Shown here piece by piece: positions 10,371 to 17,458 of a stretch of 39,382 nucleotides of DNA. Origin of the DNA: an uncultured Flavobacterium sp. (lineage in GTDB: Bacteria; Bacteroidota; Bacteroidia; Flavobacteriales; Flavobacteriaceae). The translations under genes and the position numbers were made by a program. A model generated the notes under the pieces. That model was given only the letters and a program-made list of their open reading frames with translations, had not been told where the DNA came from and did not search any database. The first letter of the stretch is position 1, and each line of letters begins with the position of its first letter. The DNA lies in contig CANRKI010000010.1 in assembly GCA_947631175.1 (NCBI GenBank), positions 1 to 39,382 on the forward strand, read 5' to 3'.

Positions 10371-10473
10371 AATTAGGTACATTATTACCCTGTATCTTAA
10401 TCAAATTCATATTTTATAGTAAACTGCTTTCATACTTTTTGGAAGCAGTTTTAATTTTAAGATACACCTAATT
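10371..10473. repeat. Nested inverted repeat between recJ and the alpha/beta hydrolase gene (includes the recJ terminator hairpin)
   Basis: Outer arms AATTAGGT[acattattaccct]GTATCTTAA versus TTAAGATACACCTAATT; inner AAACTGCTT ... AAGCAGTTT (10421-10452). Confidence 0.6.
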
Positions 10474-10512
10474 CATTTCATTTTTTTGTAACTTGTAAAA
10501 AACCATAAAAAA

Positions 10513-11385
10513 ATGAAACCAAGCTTTTCTTATTACATTGTCACTAATTTTATTAAATTAAAAGGAATTAAAAACATTTTTAATCAAGAACCTATTGATT
10601 ACAAATCTCTCCGAAAAGATGATGTTTACAATCCAAAAAATAAACTTCTGGTAAAAAATCATAATCTGATTCAAATTAAAAAAAGTAAAATACATCAATT
10701 TACAAAGTCCACTTCAAAACAACTTGTCATTTATATACATGGCGGTGCATTTGTTTCGGGGCCTGCAAAACACCATTGGGATACAATTGCTAAGATTTTT
10801 AAGGATACCGATCAAAATATTTGGTTTATTGATTATCCAAAAGCGCCAGAAACCCGCATTCAAGAAGTTTCGGATAACATTAAAACTATCTACAAAACCG
10901 CTTTAGAACAGTTTGATAAGGATCAGATCTCCATCATTGGGGATTCGGCAGGTGGAACATTAATCATCAAACTAATTCAGCAAATAGAAAAAGAAAGCTA
11001 TCCAAAACAAATTATTTTAATTTCTCCTGTTTTAGATGCCAGTTTAAGTAACGAAAAGATAAAAAGCATCGAACCGAATGATATTATGTTAGCTATTAAA
11101 GGGGTTAAAAGTGCTAAAAAAATAAGTTTAGGGAGTGATGATTTAACGAGTCATGAAATTTCGCCAATAAATGGAGTCAAAAAACAGTTCCCAAAAACAA
11201 CGTTATTTATTGGAACTTTCGATATTACCTCTATCGATCAAATGCTTTTTGCAGAGCTTTTAAAAAACAATAACACAGCATTACAGGTAATTAAAAAAAA
11301 CAAAATGCCGCATATTTGGCCGCTTTTACCCATAATGAAAGAATCAAAATTAGCTCTAAATCAAATTTTAGATTTATTAAAATAA
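10513..11385 (+). CDS. Alpha/beta hydrolase (HSL-like esterase/lipase)
   Basis: VIYIHGGAFVSGP (HGG oxyanion motif) and ISIIGDSAGGTLI (GDSAGG nucleophile elbow). Confidence 0.88.
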   Translation: MKPSFSYYIVTNFIKLKGIKNIFNQEPIDYKSLRKDDVYNPKNKLLVKNHNLIQIKKSKIHQFTKSTSKQLVIYIHGGAFVSGPAKHHWDTIAKIFKDTDQNIWFIDYPKAPETRIQEVSDNIKTIYKTALEQFDKDQISIIGDSAGGTLIIKLIQQIEKESYPKQIILISPVLDASLSNEKIKSIEPNDIMLAIKGVKSAKKISLGSDDLTSHEISPINGVKKQFPKTTLFIGTFDITSIDQMLFAELLKNNNTALQVIKKNKMPHIWPLLPIMKESKLALNQILDLLK

Positions 11386-11443
11386 ACACGTCGCTTACAC
11401 TAAATACTCCATCCTCGAGTCGTTAACGTTATTTAATTTATCG

Positions 11444-11710
11444 ATTTTATTTTTTGGGCGTTTCCCGCCTTTTAGTGGGCGGGTCGCGTTTTACGCACTC
11501 GCAATTTTTTCACGTTGTTACAAAATGTGCTCAAACAATGCTCCACCCGCTAACGCGCTTCGCCATAAGTTAAACATTTGGCAGCGCGCGTTAGCGGGTG
11601 GAGCGGCATCCTTTTTTGTATAACGCAAAGCGTTAAAAAAAAAGATAAAGCGTAAAACGCGACGGTTTGGTAAATTTTTAATTTACTAAACCGGAACGCC
11701 CAGAATAAAA
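11444..11710. repeat. Nested-palindrome interspersed element, copy A
   Basis: Ends TTTTATTTTTTGGGCGTT ... GGAACGCCCAGAATAAAAAAA form terminal inverted repeats; subterminal 13-bp perfect IR (11484-11496 / 11650-11662); central 19-bp perfect IR (11540-11558 / 11586-11604); minor hairpin TAACGC-aaa-GCGTTA (11621-11635). Closely similar to copy B. Confidence 0.9.
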
Positions 11711-11737
11711 AAAGCTAAAGAAAAATCTTTAGCCTTT
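11707..11737 (-). terminator. Terminator of the NlpE-like gene, abutting copy A
   Basis: AAAAAGCTAAAG-aaaaat-CTTTAGCCTTTT. Confidence 0.75.
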
Positions 11738-11741
11738 TAGT

Positions 11742-12194
11742 TTATAGTTTTGTGAATCGGTAATGCTCTTTTAAGCTGCTTGTGATTGGTGTGCCATCAG
11801 AATTTAGATGAATTAATCCGTTCTCAACAACTTTAAGTTTAATGTCTGTTTCTTTACCTTTTAGGTGAACCACTCTTCCGTTGTCGTGCCACATAAATTC
11901 GCCAGCATCTTCAATTTTAGAATCGCGTTCTAAATATTCGCTAGTAATTTTAAAGGTTTTATCGGTGTTTAAAGTGATGTTTGTCTTAATTCCAGGACAA
12001 TCGGCACATGGTAAAGTTGCTTGGTAAGTTCCGTCCCAATCTAACGAATTTTCTGACGTGTGCTCGTCTATAATTGGATCATTAACAATTACGGTGTCTG
12101 TTTGCGTCTCGATTACTGGCGTTTCGGTTGTTTTTGGTTTACAACTTACTAGTGCTAGTGAAAATAAAAATAGGGAAATATATACTTTTTTCAT
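11742..12194 (-). CDS. Copper resistance protein NlpE-like lipoprotein
   Basis: Lipobox LALVSC; GTYQATLPCADCPGIKTNITLNTDKTFKITSEYL is the NlpE N-terminal signature (CxxC). Confidence 0.88.
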   Translation of the reverse strand: MKKVYISLFLFSLALVSCKPKTTETPVIETQTDTVIVNDPIIDEHTSENSLDWDGTYQATLPCADCPGIKTNITLNTDKTFKITSEYLERDSKIEDAGEFMWHDNGRVVHLKGKETDIKLKVVENGLIHLNSDGTPITSSLKEHYRFTKL

Positions 12195-12264
12195 CTTGAT
12201 TATTTTTTATACAATTAAAACAACCTTTTTTGGTGATTATTTTAAATTAACAAAAATTTATCTT

Positions 12265-13077
12265 TTAATTTGTTTCGATTACATGCTTAACAATAGCGAT
12301 TACTTTAGGCATGGCTACGTCTGCGGCGTGTAAAACCTCCTCGTGAGATACGGGAACCTCAAGATGCGGACCGCCAAGATCAGTAATCACCGAGAGAGCA
12401 AAAACGCGTAATCCCATGTGGCGAGCAACAATTACCTCGGGAACGGTGCTCATGCCCACGGTATCGGCGCCCATGTTTTTAATCATACCATATTCGGCAG
12501 GAGGCTCGAAGGTTGGACCTTGCAATGCCAAATAAACACCTTGATGTACGTGAATGTTTTGATTTTGACAATAATTTATTGCCGAGTTTAAAAAATGTTT
12601 GTCATAAGGTTGCGACATATCAACAAAACGAGGTCCCCATTGGTCAATATTTTCACCACGTAATGGATGCTCTGGCATCATGTTGATGTGATCGCGAATT
12701 AACATAACATCTCCTACTTTAAAATTTAGGTTTACACCACCCGAAGCATTGGATAAAATGACGTTTTTAATACCTAAAACACCAAATACTCGCATTGGCA
12801 AGGTTACTTCTTGCATTGAGTAGCCTTCGTAATAGTGAAAACGACCGCTCATTATTAGTACCGATTTTCCGGCTAAGGTTCCGTAAATTAAATCTCCGCC
12901 ATGTCCTTGCACAGTTACTTTAGGAAAGTTTGGGATCTGGTCGTACGGAATAACTATTTTGTTTTGAACCTCATCGACAATTTTTTTTAATCCGCTACCA
13001 AGTACAATTACAAATTCTGGTAGGTTGGGGAATATGTCTTTTAAATATTGTGCGGTTTGCTCTACTTTAATTTTCAT
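12265..13077 (-). CDS. Purine-nucleoside phosphorylase (trimeric PNP family)
   Basis: FVIVLGSGLKKIVDEV, IMSGRFHYYEGYSMQEVTLPMRVFGVLGI, LQGPTFEPPAEYGMIKNMGADTVGMSTVPEVIVARHMGLRVFALSVITDLGG. Confidence 0.95.
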   Translation of the reverse strand: MKIKVEQTAQYLKDIFPNLPEFVIVLGSGLKKIVDEVQNKIVIPYDQIPNFPKVTVQGHGGDLIYGTLAGKSVLIMSGRFHYYEGYSMQEVTLPMRVFGVLGIKNVILSNASGGVNLNFKVGDVMLIRDHINMMPEHPLRGENIDQWGPRFVDMSQPYDKHFLNSAINYCQNQNIHVHQGVYLALQGPTFEPPAEYGMIKNMGADTVGMSTVPEVIVARHMGLRVFALSVITDLGGPHLEVPVSHEEVLHAADVAMPKVIAIVKHVIETN

Positions 13078-13181
13078 GAAATATTCTTTTTAACCTAATA
13101 ATAAAAACAATTGATGACTAAATTACAGATTATATATTTATTACACATGATATATGTAATAGTTTTTCAATTCTGCATTTT

Positions 13182-13218
13182 TATCGTTTATTTGTAACAA
13201 ATCATCTAATAAACGATA
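13182..13218. repeat. 11-bp perfect inverted repeat upstream of the orphan ORF at 13282
   Basis: TATCGTTTATT (13182-13192) ... AATAAACGATA (13208-13218), 15-nt spacer. Confidence 0.6.
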
Positions 13219-13281
13219 TATAACTTTAATTATCAATGCGTTCAGTGTAAATTCGCTTCATAAAAATAAAAAAGCATTATT

Positions 13282-13605
13282 ATGGAAGCATTAATCAAAC
13301 ATAAAAATCCTTTAATTGAGAAAAATATTTCAATTTGTTATGACAATGCAGAGTTTAATCTACATATCGATAAATTAAATAGAATTTCGTGGTGCTTTAA
13401 AGATAATAGTAATATAGAAATTAAAGATACAAATCCTGTATTTATTAAACAGTTAACAAAAGACAAGTTTATTATTGAATGGATTAATTCAAATAAAATA
13501 GTTATTAACAAACATATTGATTTAGAAAACAATAGTATAATATGCAATTGGTATAGTGGCAGCGGCTCGTATACATTTAGTGGAAAAATTAAAAATTTAC
13601 TGTAA
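13282..13605 (+). CDS. Hypothetical protein (107 aa), AT-rich orphan
   Basis: Intact ORF MEALIKHKNPLIEKNISICYDNAEFNLHIDKLNRISWCFKD...; no family confidently recognised. Confidence 0.6.
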   Translation: MEALIKHKNPLIEKNISICYDNAEFNLHIDKLNRISWCFKDNSNIEIKDTNPVFIKQLTKDKFIIEWINSNKIVINKHIDLENNSIICNWYSGSGSYTFSGKIKNLL

Positions 13606-13611
13606 TACACA

Positions 13612-13670
13612 ATTTATAAAACACAAAACTCACTAATTTTTTTAATTAGTGAGTTTTGTGTTTTATAAAT
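13612..13670. terminator. Very long perfect hairpin (27-bp stem, 5-nt loop), terminator-like
   Basis: ATTTATAAAACACAAAACTCACTAATT-ttttt-AATTAGTGAGTTTTGTGTTTTATAAAT. Confidence 0.8.
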
Positions 13671-13806
13671 ATGCACAAAAAATGTAATTATATTACGTAT
13701 TCTTTAAAAATATAATTCATATGCAAAAACAATAATATTTATTTTATCATAAAGTTGAAAAAGAAGATAATAATTAAATAAACTAAAAAAAAACTTGCAT
13801 TTTTAC

Positions 13807-13815
13807 TAAATTTGC
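13807..13815 (+). promoter_or_regulatory. -7 box TAAATTTGC upstream of asd
   Basis: TAnnTTTG consensus match, about 40 nt before the ATG. Confidence 0.55.
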
Positions 13816-13854
13816 AGATATTATACATTAATATTTTTAACATATATTTTATTT

Positions 13855-14844
13855 ATGAAAGTAGCCGTTGTAGGTGCCACTGGTATGGTTGGCGAAGTGA
13901 TGTTGCAAGTACTTGCTGAAAGGAATTTTCCTGTGACTGAATTAATTCCTGTTGCATCAGAGAAATCTGTAGGTAAGGAAATTGAGTTTAAGGGAAGCAA
14001 GTATAAGGTTGTAGGATTGCAAACAGCGGTTGAAATGAAGCCGGATGTTGCTTTATTTTCGGCTGGAGGAACGGCTTCTTTAGAATGGGCTCCAAAATTT
14101 GCTGAAGCTGGAATTACAGTTATTGATAATTCATCGGCTTGGCGTATGGATCATACAAAAAAATTAGTTGTACCAGAAATTAACGCTTCAGAATTAACAA
14201 AAGAAGATAAAATTATAGCTAACCCAAACTGTTCGACTATCCAAATGGTTATGGCATTGGCTCCGCTTCATAAAAAATATGATATTAAACGTGTTGTTGT
14301 TTCAACGTACCAATCTATTACGGGTACTGGAGTTAAAGCAGTACAACAATTAGAAAATGAATATAAAGGAATTGAAGGTGAGATGGCATACAAATACCAA
14401 ATTCACCGCAACGCAATTCCGCAATGTGACGTTTTTGAAGATAACGGTTACACGAAAGAAGAAATGAAATTAGTTCGTGAAACACAAAAAATATTAAACG
14501 ATATGACAATTGCTGTTACAGCAACTGCAATTCGAATTCCGGTTGTAGGTGGTCACTCTGAAGCTGTAAATGTGGAGTTTGAAAACGATTTTGATGTAAA
14601 CGAAGTACGCGAAATTTTATCTAACACTCCAGGAGTAATTGTTAAAGATGATATCGCAAAATTTGAATATCCAATGCCTTTGGATGCTCAAGGTAAAAAC
14701 GAAGTTTTTGTTGGTCGTATTCGTAGAGATGGTAGCCAGCCAAACACGTTAAACCTATGGATTGTAGCTGATAACTTACGTAAAGGTGCAGCAACTAACA
14801 CCATCCAAATTGCTGAATATTTAGTTGCAAACAACTTATTATAA
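13855..14844 (+). CDS. asd: Aspartate-semialdehyde dehydrogenase
   Basis: MKVAVVGATGMVGEVMLQVLAERNFP; active-site IIANPNCSTIQMVMAL; IPVVGGHSEAVNVEF. Confidence 0.97.
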   Translation: MKVAVVGATGMVGEVMLQVLAERNFPVTELIPVASEKSVGKEIEFKGSKYKVVGLQTAVEMKPDVALFSAGGTASLEWAPKFAEAGITVIDNSSAWRMDHTKKLVVPEINASELTKEDKIIANPNCSTIQMVMALAPLHKKYDIKRVVVSTYQSITGTGVKAVQQLENEYKGIEGEMAYKYQIHRNAIPQCDVFEDNGYTKEEMKLVRETQKILNDMTIAVTATAIRIPVVGGHSEAVNVEFENDFDVNEVREILSNTPGVIVKDDIAKFEYPMPLDAQGKNEVFVGRIRRDGSQPNTLNLWIVADNLRKGAATNTIQIAEYLVANNLL

Positions 14845-14860
14845 TACAACACATTAAATA

Positions 14861-14898
14861 AAAGAAGTTTCTATGTTATTAGAGACTTCTTCTTTTTT
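14861..14898 (+). terminator. Terminator after asd
   Basis: AGAAGTTTCT-atgttatt-AGAGACTTCTTCTTTTTT (one G:U pair). Confidence 0.75.
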
Positions 14899-14904
14899 CA
14901 ATAT

Positions 14905-16071
14905 ATGACATTACCTAAACTTTGGACTAGTAATTTTTTACTGAGTTGTTTTGCTAGTTTTTTAATGGTATTTGCTTTTTACTTAATTGGATCGGTAATG
15001 CCATTTTATATTGTTGAACAGTTTAAAACAGATGACAGTGAAACCGGATTAATTTTAGCGAGTTACATAACTGCTGCTCTTGCAATTAGACCGTTTTCTG
15101 GATATTTAGCAGATACTTTTCCACGAAAAAAAATGTTAATCGCCTCATTGGTTATTTTCACCTTGTTATTTGTGGGCTACATGCAATCTAAAACGTTATT
15201 TTTTTTAATTGTGTTTCGAGTATTACATGGTTTTGCTTGGAGTTTGAGCACCACGGCTAGTAGTACTTTAACGATTGATATTATTCCGTCGGAACGTCGT
15301 GGTGAAGGTGTAGGATATTTTGGACTAACATCTACTCTAGCCATGTCAATCGGCCCTATGCTAGGTTTATTTTTATATGATCACTATCCGGTCGAAATAA
15401 ACTTTTACTCAGCAATTTTCTTTTCTGTCCTTGCTTTAATTCTGACTTTATTCATAAACGCACCTGAACGTGAAGCGACAGAAAGTGAACCAATTTCACT
15501 TGATCGATTCATTTTAATAAAAGCAATACCAATTGGTATAAATTTATTAGGAATTGCAATATGTTACGGCGCTTTATTTGCGTTTGCCGCTTTATACGGT
15601 AAAAGTTTACATATTGAAAATACAGGAATGTTTTTTATGTTTATGGCTTTAGGAATGACTTTTTCCAGACTTTTTGCCGGAAAATTAATCGACAAAGGTT
15701 ATATCCATCAATTAATGTCTTACTCATTAATTTTATTGACCTTAAGTTTACTTATTTTTGGATTTGCACAAAACCTATACATGTTTTTTGGATCTGCCTT
15801 TTTTATTGGAATTAGTTATGGTGTTTTAAGCCCTACATTCCAAAATTTATTTATAAATATGGCAAAACCCTCAAAAAGAGGAACAGCAAATTCAACTTTT
15901 TTTACATTTTACGACTTAGGTATTGGACTCGGAATGGTTATAGCAGGTAAAGTCGCTAACTTGGTAAATTACAGTTCTGTATTTATTATCGGATCTGTTT
16001 TATGTGTTTTGACTTTACTTTTTTACATTTTTGTATCTAAAACAATTTACAATAAAAATAAAGTAATATAA
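14905..16071 (+). CDS. Major facilitator superfamily transporter
   Basis: Many hydrophobic TM segments; RPFSGYLADTFPRKKMLIAS matches the MFS loop 2-3 motif. Confidence 0.92.
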   Translation: MTLPKLWTSNFLLSCFASFLMVFAFYLIGSVMPFYIVEQFKTDDSETGLILASYITAALAIRPFSGYLADTFPRKKMLIASLVIFTLLFVGYMQSKTLFFLIVFRVLHGFAWSLSTTASSTLTIDIIPSERRGEGVGYFGLTSTLAMSIGPMLGLFLYDHYPVEINFYSAIFFSVLALILTLFINAPEREATESEPISLDRFILIKAIPIGINLLGIAICYGALFAFAALYGKSLHIENTGMFFMFMALGMTFSRLFAGKLIDKGYIHQLMSYSLILLTLSLLIFGFAQNLYMFFGSAFFIGISYGVLSPTFQNLFINMAKPSKRGTANSTFFTFYDLGIGLGMVIAGKVANLVNYSSVFIIGSVLCVLTLLFYIFVSKTIYNKNKVI

Positions 16072-16107
16072 AAAAAGGCGTTCTTGTATTTCAAGAGCGC
16101 CTTTTTT
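16071..16107 (+). terminator. Terminator after the MFS gene
   Basis: AAAAAAGGCGTTCTTGtatttCAAGAGCGCCTTTTTT. Confidence 0.8.
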
Positions 16108-16341
16108 ATTTAATTTTCAATCATCTTTTTTGTTTAGTGTAGCTACAAATGTTACTAAAGTTTCTTAAAATTGTAAAAAACTAATAATAAGAGAAACTAC
16201 CTCTTCCTATCATTCTGTTTTAAATATTTAAGAATATACAGTTTTATCGCTTTACGAAACTCAATATTATTGATAGAAAAACTCAATATCAATTAATAAA
16301 AAAAACACCTCTGATAATATCAAAAGTGTTTTTTAATAAAT

Positions 16342-16911
16342 CTACTTTTTATATCCCCACGGATTTGGAGGAGTTTCAACAGCTTCTGTTAAATCAAAAA
16401 CAACAGTGAATTTTCTGTCAGAACCTACTTTCATTAAATTATAACTAAAATTTAGATCATTTAACGTTAACCACCAAATGTTAGAAAAAGCGTAATCAAT
16501 CATATTATACGTGTAAGCATCGGCTGGAAAAAATTGTATATCTGATTTTCCAACATTAGGTGCAGTACCACCGTATTGCGTAACCTCGTCTTCCGATCCA
16601 TCTTTATGGCGATGGTCATGTTTTAAGGTTAATATTCCTTTTTTATTTTTAGTGATTACCCATGTTCTTGAATGGTCATTCCCTACATGAAACGGAATTC
16701 TGATTTCATTTTTATTACATGAAATTACATGCATTACTAATTTTTCGCCTACAAAACCATCTCCTTCTTTTCCGCCCGCTGTAATTGTTCCTTCGTACGA
16801 GTTACCGCAATGCTTTAATAAGTTATTCCAAAAAACTTCAGACGGTTTTTTATCTTGAGCAAAACTAAAACTCTGAACAAACACAACCAAAATAAGTAAT
16901 ACACTTTTCAT
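16342..16911 (-). CDS. Secreted hypothetical protein; start reassigned to MKSVLLILVVFVQSFSFAQ
   Basis: Sec-type signal peptide beginning at 16911; body SEVFWNNLLKHCGNSYEGTITAGGKEGDGFVGEKLVMHVISCNKNEIRIPFHVGNDHSRTW. Confidence 0.85.
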   Translation of the reverse strand: MKSVLLILVVFVQSFSFAQDKKPSEVFWNNLLKHCGNSYEGTITAGGKEGDGFVGEKLVMHVISCNKNEIRIPFHVGNDHSRTWVITKNKKGILTLKHDHRHKDGSEDEVTQYGGTAPNVGKSDIQFFPADAYTYNMIDYAFSNIWWLTLNDLNFSYNLMKVGSDRKFTVVFDLTEAVETPPNPWGYKK

Positions 16912-17026
16912 AATTAATCTTTTATTTATTTTTCGCAAGATATCATTAATCATAAATTTTACAAACAACTTTTTATTAATCCAATCATTTTTAAGAATTA
17001 TTTAGAATCAATTAAATTTAAATAGC

Positions 17027-17034
17027 TATTTTTG
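17027..17034 (+). promoter_or_regulatory. -7 box TATTTTTG 6 nt upstream of the ATG at 17041
   Basis: TAnnTTTG match; spacing suggests a very short or absent leader. Confidence 0.45.
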
Positions 17035-17040
17035 TATTTG

Positions 17041-17391
17041 ATGAAGAGTTTAAAAATAATAAAGCAATATATTATTTTAACAACAACGCTATTTATAGTA
17101 TTGTTGCAACCTCTGCATTCCTTTCAGCATTATTACAATGAGGTTTTAAGCGAATGCTCATCACACGATCACAAAAAACATACAACAGACGAGCACAATC
17201 AAAATCATGAAGATGATTGTCCTATTTGTGATTTTACTTACCAACCGTATGTAGCGACAGATACATTTAGTTTTGAACCCTTTTCTTTTTCAAAACTAAC
17301 GAAACCATACGTATACCAAACTTCTGAATACATTTCAGAAAGCCTTTTCCACAATTATTTACGTGGACCTCCTGCGCAATTTTTAGTTTAA
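17041..17391 (+). CDS. Small membrane-anchored/secreted His-rich protein with CPIC motif and RGPPAQFLV C-terminus
   Basis: MKSLKIIKQYIILTTTLFIVLLQPLHSFQHYYNEV...SSHDHKKHTTDEHNQNHEDDCPICDF...LRGPPAQFLV. Confidence 0.8.
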   Translation: MKSLKIIKQYIILTTTLFIVLLQPLHSFQHYYNEVLSECSSHDHKKHTTDEHNQNHEDDCPICDFTYQPYVATDTFSFEPFSFSKLTKPYVYQTSEYISESLFHNYLRGPPAQFLV

Positions 17392-17458
17392 TCTTTTATT
17401 TCTACAGAAAAATCTTAGATTTTCTCTGTCCACTTTCATTTACACTAAAAATACAAAC

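Noticed and set aside
11540-11604. Central stem of copy A considered as an integron attC site
   Set aside because: The expected GTTRRRY/RYYYAAC core arrangement is not met and no adjacent gene-cassette structure or integrase is visible.
11444-11710. Repeat considered as a CRISPR array or complete IS element
   Set aside because: No regularly spaced direct repeats and no transposase ORF inside any copy.
12058-12333. Plus-strand ORF of 91 aa
   Set aside because: Antisense to the NlpE-like and PNP genes; composition is not protein-like.
13338-13610. Minus-strand ORF opposite the 13282 orphan ORF
   Set aside because: Which strand codes is not fully certain, but the plus ORF has an initiator ATG in a plausible context and a charged, soluble-like composition; the minus ORF is hydrophobic-biased as expected for an antisense frame.
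13651-13667. 17-nt exact match GAGTTTTGTGTTTTATA shared with 21498-21514
   Set aside because: AT-rich, part of two unrelated terminator-type contexts; likely coincidence, with no extended similarity.
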